NCBI GenBank assembly: GCA_049318845.1
Contig: JBMOFH010000125.1
Span: 1-10,768, forward strand
Direction: 5' to 3'
Length of the DNA stretch: 10,768 bases
Source of the DNA: CAIOZW01 sp049318845
GTDB taxonomy: Bacteria; Acidobacteriota; Blastocatellia; RBC074
Shown: piece by piece, positions 6,876 through 10,768 of the stretch
Numbering within the stretch: the stretch's first letter is position 1
Layout: each line of letters starts with the position of its first letter
Notes under the pieces: generated by a model
The model's input: the letters and a program-made list of their open reading frames with translations, nothing else
Told to the model about the DNA's origin: nothing
Database searches by the model: none
Position numbers and translations under genes: made by a program

Positions 6876-6920
6876 AAAAAATAGAGGCGCTACAGTTGTG
6901 GAGAACTTGTAGCGCCTCTA
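6876..6920 (-). terminator. Strong leftward intrinsic terminator without an obvious gene
   Basis: TAGAGGCGCTACA (6882-6894) and TGTAGCGCCTCTA (6908-6920) form a perfect 13-bp stem; a further GTT/AAC pairing extends it into the 13-nt loop. On the minus strand the stem is followed at once by six T residues (complement of A6876-A6881), the classic geometry. On the plus strand no T-run follows. A leftward transcript from the 6924-7500 region must end here. The only leftward coding signal upstream is the truncated antitoxin at 7320-7508, so the terminator may belong to that transcript or to a small RNA. Confidence 0.65.
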
Positions 6921-6923
6921 ACC

Positions 6924-6953
6924 GGTGGTTACTTATCTCACCCAGTAACCACC
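6924..6953. repeat. 10-bp inverted repeat next to the terminator
   Basis: GGTGGTTACT (6924-6933) and AGTAACCACC (6944-6953) are perfect complements around a 10-nt loop, TATCTCACCC. The repeat begins three bases after the terminator stem ends. In a leftward transcript this would be a stable hairpin just before the terminator, as often seen at the 3' ends of small RNAs. It could also be part of a REP-like or other palindromic element. Confidence 0.5.
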
Positions 6954-7319
6954 CGACACCGTGATGGACGACTCCACCTGGTATCTCGTTGCCCCACAAC
7001 CAATAACGCAAGCATGGTGCCAGAGCGGCAAATTTGGCGATTATTTTTGTAATACACTGGCGGGATTGATATTGCGGGGATTCCCACTCCCCTGCTTTCC
7101 GCTGACTTCTCGCGCCCTCTAATGCCGAACGGTAATTCTTACCCGATTTGGCCCACAGGCAGAGAAAATATTGCCGGGCCAGTTCAGATGCCAGCTCAGA
7201 TTAATGAGAAGTATGGGGCAAGGAGATATGACGATTCTGATTAATCGCCTGGCTGATCTCTTGCTGTTTTTTGCAGGGGGACTCCCGGTCAGGATCGACG
7301 AAAGTGATCAGACAAATTG

Positions 7320-7508
7320 TCAGTCAAATTGATTGATGACGACCTCTCGATCAGGAAAGCTTGCCACTATCTTTATCTCTCCACCAAGTGCGGTCACAAA
7401 TTTTCGGAGCGTGCTGACGTAAATGTCAGTTTGATGTTCCATTTTGGAGACAGCCGCCTGATTCATCTTCATCGCCTCTGCTACCTGCTCCTGCGTGAGT
7501 AAGTGCAA
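7320..7508 (-). pseudogene. 5'-truncated XRE/HigA-type antitoxin remnant
   Basis: The 62 residues match the C-terminal two thirds of HigA-like antitoxins: LTQEQVAEAMKMNQAAVSKM is the second half of a helix-turn-helix, and the YVSTLRKFVTALGGEIKIV and ASFPDREVVINQF segments are the characteristic family tail. Family members are usually about 95-105 aa, and their first 35-45 residues, including the first HTH helices, are missing. The only start in frame is a TTG at 7508 with no good ribosome binding site, and a stop lies in frame at 7539-7541. No matching N-terminal piece was found in the other minus-strand frames as far as 7759. No RelE/HigB-like toxin is present. A decayed toxin-antitoxin locus is the likely explanation; a functional short HTH protein is possible but less likely. 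Confidence 0.65.
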
Positions 7509-7510
7509 GG

Positions 7511-7747
7511 TTATATTACATCTATTTTGCCATCTATTTTATTGACGATGAAGCAATCGTTGAAATCGACTTCCCCAATTGGCTCGACAAAGGAAATGTG
7601 GCCTGTGCAGATCAATCGACCACTCGACGAACGATACGCCGAGAAGATATTCGCTGGATCATCATCGGTCTTCCCCTGACTGCTGCACATATCTCCATGG
7701 GCTCCATGGGCTCCATGGGCTCCATGGCAGATTTCACATTCAACCAT
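7511..7747 (-). CDS. Small Cys/His-rich ORF of unknown function (uncertain)
   Basis: I do not recognise it. From the ATG at 7747 it encodes 78 aa; a TTG at 7759 would add four. The N-terminus has CEICHG followed by GAH repeats and a further Cys (GDMC), created by a 9-bp tandem repeat in the DNA, and it could bind a metal. The rest (ANIFSAYRSSSGRLICTGHI, then EVDFNDCFIVNKIDGKI) looks like ordinary protein sequence. It ends two bases before the antitoxin remnant, the position where a toxin partner would be, but it has no resemblance to RelE or HigB. The ribosome binding site is weak and base composition is AT-rich. It may be a real small gene, the altered 5' part of the broken locus, or chance. 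Confidence 0.3.
   Translation of the reverse strand: MVECEICHGAHGAHGAHGDMCSSQGKTDDDPANIFSAYRSSSGRLICTGHISFVEPIGEVDFNDCFIVNKIDGKIDVI
7519..7540. repeat. Short direct repeat at the antitoxin truncation point
   Basis: CATCTATTTTGC (7519-7530) is followed directly by CATCTATTTT (7531-7540). The repeat lies just upstream (minus-strand sense) of where homology to the antitoxin family stops at about 7508, and may mark the rearrangement that removed the N-terminus. Confidence 0.5.
7692..7727. repeat. 9-bp tandem repeat (GCTCCATGG, four copies)
   Basis: Three perfect copies at 7701-7709, 7710-7718 and 7719-7727 are preceded by one copy with a single mismatch at 7692-7700. The period is a multiple of three, so copy changes keep the minus-strand frame and add or remove Gly-Ala-His in the small Cys/His ORF. 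Each unit contains the palindrome CCATGG. This is a likely slippage site. Confidence 0.85.
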
Positions 7748-7886
7748 AAAATCCAACAAACTTTGTCGGTATTGCCCGCCACTTACCCACCATTTTTACG
7801 ATTGCCTGCATCTCCAACGATTAAACACTGTGTAACGGGGCAATGGATTGGCGGGAGAGCGCGGGGCGTATTGAAGTCTGATCGGA

Positions 7887-7916
7887 TTGCCTGTTATTGT
7901 TCACTTTAGTTTTAAT
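7887..7916 (+). promoter_or_regulatory. Possible promoter for the secreted-protein genes
   Basis: TTGCCT (7887-7892) and TTTAAT (7911-7916) are separated by 18 bases and match the sigma70 hexamers at four and five positions. Transcription would start near 7923, leaving a short leader that still includes the AAGGGGG ribosome binding site at 7925-7931. This is the only reasonable pair found just ahead of the gene at 7940. Confidence 0.4.
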
Positions 7917-7939
7917 CGAAGTGAGAAGGGGGTTCGGAA

Positions 7940-8536
7940 ATGAATAATAGTGAGAACATGCGGATCAGGAATCTTATTCTGTCTGGAATCATGCTTATTG
8001 GTCTGACGGTTGGAGCGAGCGCGCAGATTCAGCTCGACCGACCAAAAGTTGAACAGCCGCTCGATAATCCTTACACATTGGGAGTGCAGCGAGAAAGGAT
8101 CATCGAGACGGTGCGTGACGTTCTGAAGGGGTGCGGAATCTCGCTCCGTGAAGAGGGCGCGGGCCTGAGCAATGGCCAGAGCAATGGTAAAATCATTACG
8201 CAGCCAGTAGTCTTCACTCGTGGGGTAACGACGCGCAACAATCTCGAGTACCTTGCGGCAATGCCCTCGAGTGAGGTGCGGAACTGGCTTCAGGGACGGT
8301 ACTTCATCGAGATCACCGCCTTACCGCTCGATCAGAAGCGATCGCAGTTGTTCATTGCGGCGCACATCGAGGGGCGATATGCGGATGCAATGGCCGGCTC
8401 AGTCTGGGTCGAGGGGCAATCGAACGGCCGCCTTGAAGACGAGGTTCTGCGCGGACTGGCCGGAAAGATTCTCGGAATCGACCTGAGCCTGAAGACGGCG
8501 ACAAATCAACGCCGGATTCTCAACTGTACATACTGA
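7940..8536 (+). CDS. Secreted protein of unknown function
   Basis: I do not recognise the family. The 198-aa product begins with a clear Sec signal peptide: charged MNNSENMRIR, hydrophobic NLILSGIMLIGLTVG, then ASA before Gln29. The mature part is about 170 aa of mixed helix and strand. RERIIETVRDVLKGCGISLRE is probably a helix, GKIITQPVVFTRG a strand, and RYFIEITALPLDQKRSQLFI paired strands. SNGRLEDEVLRGLAGKILGI is a final helix. The pattern of helix, 'G-I-I-T' strand and variance-type strands loosely recalls BamC-like folds, a weak structural impression only. The start at 7940 has AAGGGGG at 7925-7931 with ideal spacing; M7 at 7958 is the alternative. The next gene starts 23 bases after the stop, so the two are likely an operon. 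Confidence 0.8.
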   Translation: MNNSENMRIRNLILSGIMLIGLTVGASAQIQLDRPKVEQPLDNPYTLGVQRERIIETVRDVLKGCGISLREEGAGLSNGQSNGKIITQPVVFTRGVTTRNNLEYLAAMPSSEVRNWLQGRYFIEITALPLDQKRSQLFIAAHIEGRYADAMAGSVWVEGQSNGRLEDEVLRGLAGKILGIDLSLKTATNQRRILNCTY

Positions 8537-8559
8537 TCGTTGATCCGGAGTTTGAGGTC

Positions 8560-9102
8560 ATGCCTGTCCGATTTCTGATTCTGACGCTGTCGATTTTAAT
8601 CGTAAGCCCCGGAGTGAGTCGCTGCCTGGCGCAGGAGTTAGGCACCTTCAAATCGACTCCGCCGGGAGTGGCGAGTGATATCGACCAGAACGAGACCCTC
8701 CTCGACACCTTGAAACGGATGCAGATCAAGCGTGAAGAGGACGAGTTCAGAAAGCTGACCGAGAAGGCGGCAACGATCAGGGATGGCGCGGGAGTGATTG
8801 CCAGCGAGATTACCGCGACAGGGGCGCACGGAGTCGCACGTCGTCACGAGAAGCGACTGCGCGAGATGGAGAAATTTGCCCGTCAGATACGTTCAGAGTC
8901 TGGCGGGTCGGGCGAGCCTGAGACGAGAATCGGGAATGGGGAAGAAAAGATCGAAACGATCATCGAGCTGCTGGTCGAATCGAGCGAGCGTCTCAAGCAA
9001 TCACTCGCCAAGACCTCACGCCGGGTCGTCTCGATCGGGGTTGTCGAAGCAGCTGGAGACGTCGTTGAGCTGACACGACGCGTCAGGCTTTATCTGAAGT
9101 AG
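8560..9102 (+). CDS. Secreted helical protein of unknown function
   Basis: I do not recognise the family. The 180-aa product starts with a signal peptide (MPVRFLILTLSILIVSPGVS, then RCLA before Gln25). C22 is not in a good lipobox context, so signal peptidase I cleavage is more likely than lipoprotein processing. The mature chain is highly charged and predicted mostly helical. Residues about 43-115 (ETLLDTLKRMQIKREEDEF through ARRHEKRLREMEKFARQIRS) and 128-180 look able to form coiled coils, separated by a Gly/Ser/Glu-rich linker near 114-127. The ATG at 8560 follows GGAG (8547-8550) at nine bases. It lies 23 bases after the preceding secreted-protein gene and is almost surely co-transcribed with it. 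A periplasmic structural or partner role is conceivable but not shown. Confidence 0.75.
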   Translation: MPVRFLILTLSILIVSPGVSRCLAQELGTFKSTPPGVASDIDQNETLLDTLKRMQIKREEDEFRKLTEKAATIRDGAGVIASEITATGAHGVARRHEKRLREMEKFARQIRSESGGSGEPETRIGNGEEKIETIIELLVESSERLKQSLAKTSRRVVSIGVVEAAGDVVELTRRVRLYLK

Positions 9103-9110
9103 GTTGACCG

Positions 9111-9141
9111 GGCAGGAGCGGCCAGAATCCGCGCACCTGCC
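9111..9141 (+). other. Hairpin between the helical-protein and VWFA genes
   Basis: GGCAGG (9111-9116) pairs with CCTGCC (9136-9141) and, inside, GCGG (9118-9121) pairs with CCGC (9129-9132) around a 7-nt loop. No T-run follows (CGCTATCC), so it is not a clear intrinsic terminator. It may partly separate expression of the VWFA gene from the upstream pair or protect the mRNA 3' end. Confidence 0.4.
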
Positions 9142-9153
9142 GCTATCCACAAT

Positions 9154-9176
9154 ATTATTGACTAAACATTATTGAC
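9154..9176. repeat. Direct repeat ATTATTGAC just upstream of the VWFA gene
   Basis: ATTATTGAC occurs at 9154-9162 and 9168-9176 (14-bp period), and a related TGTTGAC follows at 9181-9187 over the start codon. It could be a regulatory site or a small duplication. It occupies the place where a ribosome binding site would be expected. Confidence 0.45.
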
Positions 9177-9179
9177 CAA

Positions 9180-10145
9180 ATGTTGACGATAATCTTCAAC
9201 CTCGCCCTGCTTATCTTCTCCATTCCGTTACCTGTGTCTATTACTCTCCCCCAGGAGCTGCGACAGGAACCAGGGGAGAGGCGTGGTCAGCAGGACTCGA
9301 TTGCGGTCGAGACCAACCTGGTGGTCGTCAATGTGACGATTCGTGACGCGCGTCGAAGCTATGTCGCCGGGCTCACCCGGGACAATTTTCAGATTCTTGA
9401 AGATGACATCCGGCAGGAGATCCTCAGTTTCAATGACGAGGAGAATGCCTTCACCAGTGCGATCCTTCTCGATTCAAGCGGGAGCATGGAGAGCAAACTG
9501 AGCCTGGTTCGGTCGGCGTGCGCGGTATTCGTCGACGGACTTGGGGTTGGAGACAGCTACTCGATCTTCAGTTTCGGTGACGCAAAGGTTCGAAAATTGC
9601 AGGACTTCACCGAGATTCGTGACCTGCCAGATGCGGTATGGGATCTGAAGGCACGCGGGCAGACGCCACTTTATGACGCAATCATCGAGGCGACCGCAGC
9701 GCTCAGTCAGCGTCCGGAGAGACGGCGAGCAATCGTCATCGTCTCGGATGGAGCCGATACCCAGAGCCGGGCCTCGCTTGACGAGGTGATTCGCAAGGCG
9801 GTCGAGGCGCAGCTTCTCGTTTACGCAGTCGATCTGACAGACGCCTCCGTCTATGGCAGCGGCAGTGCGGGATCGCAGTCGGGAGTCAATAGCGGCACCG
9901 GTGTCCTGAAGAGCCTGACGACAAAGACCGGGGGCCAGTTTTTTCAGACGCCTGGTGGCAGTCGGCTCCGCGAAGCTTTTGCAGAGACGATCGAAGAGCT
10001 GCGACATCAGTACACCGTGACTTATAGTTCGAGCAACGAGCGACATGATGGGCGCTGGCGCTCAATCGAGGTTCGCGTCAATCGGCCAGACCTGCGAATC
10101 CGGACGCGGCAGGGATACTGGGCGCGGCGACGGGGCCGCCAGTAG
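9180..10145 (+). CDS. Secreted VWFA-domain protein (Acidobacterial VWFA-related family)
   Basis: The 321-aa protein has an N-terminal hydrophobic signal sequence (LTIIFNLALLIFSIPLPVSI). A strand-rich lead-in, typical of the family described as 'VWFA-related Acidobacterial domain' (TIGR03436), follows: VVVNVTIRDARRSYVAGLTR, then NFQILEDDIRQEILSF. The VWA domain covers about residues 92-285. The metal-ion-dependent adhesion site is complete: DSSGS (D98, S100, S102), T162 in RGQTPLYDA and D190 in VSDGADT. It is therefore expected to bind a divalent cation and a protein or surface ligand outside the cytoplasm. The end (VTYSSSNERHDGRWRSIEVR, then RTRQGYWARR) is also family-typical. Such proteins are abundant in Acidobacteriota, but their ligands are mostly unknown. 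The ATG at 9180 has no clear ribosome binding site. The gene follows two other secreted-protein genes on the same strand, with a hairpin in the 77-base gap. Confidence 0.93.
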   Translation: MLTIIFNLALLIFSIPLPVSITLPQELRQEPGERRGQQDSIAVETNLVVVNVTIRDARRSYVAGLTRDNFQILEDDIRQEILSFNDEENAFTSAILLDSSGSMESKLSLVRSACAVFVDGLGVGDSYSIFSFGDAKVRKLQDFTEIRDLPDAVWDLKARGQTPLYDAIIEATAALSQRPERRRAIVIVSDGADTQSRASLDEVIRKAVEAQLLVYAVDLTDASVYGSGSAGSQSGVNSGTGVLKSLTTKTGGQFFQTPGGSRLREAFAETIEELRHQYTVTYSSSNERHDGRWRSIEVRVNRPDLRIRTRQGYWARRRGRQ

Positions 10146-10177
10146 GGACAGCAGGCAGGGACAGCAGGCAGGGACAG
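10145..10177. repeat. 13-bp tandem repeat (GGGACAGCAGGCA, 2.5 copies)
   Basis: Perfect copies at 10145-10157 and 10158-10170 are followed by GGGACAG at 10171-10177. The array starts at the last base of the VWFA stop codon. It looks like a slippage-type minisatellite in the 3' untranslated region. Confidence 0.85.
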
Positions 10178-10249
10178 TAGCGTCCATCTTGACTCAACTC
10201 CATGCGTAACTTATAGTGCAGACTCTGACAGACTCAAAATCCGGATCGT

Positions 10250-10279
10250 TTGAATCTGGCCCATTTTAAATTTTATAGT
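10250..10279 (+). promoter_or_regulatory. Possible promoter for tatA
   Basis: TTGAAT (10250-10255) and TATAGT (10274-10279) are separated by 18 bases and match the sigma70 hexamers at four and five positions, giving a start near 10286 and a leader of about 39 nt. A second candidate, TTGACT (10280-10285) with TATAGA (10304-10309) at 18 bases, would leave only about nine bases before the ATG and is less likely. Confidence 0.4.
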
Positions 10280-10280
10280 T

Positions 10281-10328
10281 TGACTGGTTTAGAGTGTGAC
10301 TGGTATAGAAAGTGAGTGGTTAGTATGG
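10281..10328. repeat. 16-bp degenerate tandem repeat running into the tatA start
   Basis: TGACTGGTTTAGAGTG (10281-10296), TGACTGGTATAGAAAG (10297-10312) and TGAGTGGTTAGTATGG (10313-10328) are three diverging copies of a 16-bp unit. The last copy contains the tatA ATG at 10325. A spacing of about 1.5 helical turns per unit could suit a regulator that binds repeated sites, or this may be a chance expansion. It also explains the poor ribosome binding site. Confidence 0.6.
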
Positions 10329-10768
10329 GACTCGGAATGCCAGAAGTTGTCCTGATTCTCGTGATCGCCCTGATCGTCTTTGGGCCACGCAAGCTGCCGG
10401 AACTCGGAAAGTCGCTCGGGCAGGCAATGTCGCAGTTTCGGCGTGCCTCGGAGGACTTCAAGCGAACCTGGGAGCAGGAGGTCGACATCGATAAGGTGAA
10501 GTCGACTGGAACAGCCAGCACCGCGCTAAGCACGACTAACCCTGAAGCGTCCGGCTACTCCTCCGACTACTATTCCTACGGTTACGAGCCGGAGCACGGC
10601 TCAGGAGAGCAGTCTTCAGCGACGGCTGAGCCCGTGACCACGCAAGGCACTGCGGCAGCAGGCTCGACCTCACCAGCGTCTGGCACTGCGGCTACTGATG
10701 TAAACAATTCTGGCACATCTGGAACACCTGTTTCCGCCGCGCCGGCACCAGAGAAAATTCAGGACAAG
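10325..10768 (+). CDS. tatA: Twin-arginine translocase subunit TatA/TatE, 3'-partial, with a long low-complexity tail
   Basis: The first 148 residues are visible and the frame is still open at the window end. Residues 1-20 are the short transmembrane helix (GMPEVVLILVIALIVFG). The hinge and amphipathic helix follow (FGPRKLPELGKSLGQAMSQF, about residues 19-38), and then a charged stretch to about residue 60. This is the signature of TatA, which forms the membrane pore or weak point for export of folded twin-arginine proteins. F19-G20 and the GPRKLPELG hinge fit TatA better than TatB, although one bifunctional TatA/B is possible. TatA is usually 60-90 aa. Here at least 85 more residues follow, rich in Ser, Thr, Ala, Gly and Pro, with an aromatic patch (SSDYYSYGYEPEHG at about 79-92). 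The ATG at 10325 has only a weak GAGTGG-like ribosome binding site inside a tandem repeat. Confidence 0.88.
   Translation, partial: MGLGMPEVVLILVIALIVFGPRKLPELGKSLGQAMSQFRRASEDFKRTWEQEVDIDKVKSTGTASTALSTTNPEASGYSSDYYSYGYEPEHGSGEQSSATAEPVTTQGTAAAGSTSPASGTAATDVNNSGTSGTPVSAAPAPEKIQDK

Larger units (their letters stand above)
6403..7319. other. Long non-coding stretch with a cluster of palindromes
   Basis: No protein gene is supported in about 0.9 kb. Open frames here are short, lack family-like composition and cross strong hairpins. The left end must include the aroB promoter: on the minus strand a TATGAT-like -10 lies near 6430-6436, but no good -35 was found. The centre (6837-6953) holds three palindromes, described separately. 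The right end (7012-7319) contains only a short odd palindrome, GACAAATTGTC (7311-7321), just past the end of the antitoxin remnant. Base composition is visibly more AT-rich than in the flanking genes. No tRNA was recognised. Confidence 0.55.

Noticed and set aside
6727..7011. 94-residue minus-strand ORF
   Set aside because: It runs through two perfect hairpins and a terminator and has unlikely composition (many Cys, Trp and Ser without a pattern). It looks like chance.
7228..7332. 34-residue ORF starting at ATG 7228 after AAGGAGAT, with a hydrophobic segment
   Set aside because: The Shine-Dalgarno is only two bases from the ATG, the ORF overlaps the antitoxin remnant tail to tail, and the sequence has no recognisable family. 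Too weak to call.
7598..7909. 103-residue plus-strand ORF containing the SMG repeat
   Set aside because: No ribosome binding site or recognisable domain. It reads the 9-bp repeat in the opposite sense and ends in the promoter region of the next gene.
6403..7939. Insertion sequence or prophage in the gene-poor stretch
   Set aside because: No transposase, integrase, terminal inverted repeats or target-site duplication could be identified; only a decayed antitoxin and palindromes are seen.
9474..10046. 190-residue ORF antisense to the VWFA gene
   Set aside because: A shadow of the VWFA coding frame with no signal of its own.

Overview
The window looks like chromosomal DNA from a member of the Acidobacteriota. 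The strongest clue is a secreted von Willebrand factor A (VWFA) protein at 9180-10145, which has the layout of the 'VWFA-related Acidobacterial domain' family. A moderately GC-rich coding style and a biosynthetic arginine decarboxylase next to a deoxyhypusine-synthase-like gene fit this view. The phylum call is an inference from protein character, not from a marker gene.

Layout, left to right. (1) 3-503 (+): a cysteine-rich protein of unknown function, probably cut by the window edge. (2) 574-3803 (+): a polyamine unit. A near-consensus sigma70 promoter whose -35 box lies inside a 42-nt palindrome is followed by speA (arginine to agmatine). A deoxyhypusine-synthase-family gene then follows, in which the residue aligning with the catalytic lysine of human DHS is arginine. 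(3) 3891-3925: a hairpin placed to act as a shared terminator between convergent genes. (4) 3963-4337 (-): a BON-like + LysM protein resembling the cytoplasmic K+-binding protein Kbp/YgaU. (5) 4696-6270 (-): aroB (3-dehydroquinate synthase, shikimate pathway), followed by a small single-span membrane protein, probably co-transcribed. (6) 6403-7939: about 1.5 kb with little coding potential. It holds a cluster of strong palindromes, one of them a good leftward intrinsic terminator with no obvious gene upstream. It also holds a 5'-truncated HigA/XRE-type antitoxin remnant and a small Cys/His ORF with a 9-bp tandem repeat. It reads as a decayed accessory patch. (7) 7940-10145 (+): three consecutive genes for exported proteins, namely two unrecognised proteins with signal peptides and the VWFA protein. 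(8) 10325-end (+): a TatA-type twin-arginine translocase subunit with an unusually long Ser/Thr/Ala/Pro-rich tail, truncated by the window end.

Functional links: SpeA and the DHS-like enzyme plausibly act in one polyamine pathway. No agmatinase or carbamoylputrescine enzyme is present here, and bacteria lack the eIF5A substrate of true DHS, so the product of the second enzyme is the most interesting open question in the window. The right-hand block is a set of exported proteins next to a protein-export component. Their adjacency is seen, but a functional connection is only inferred.
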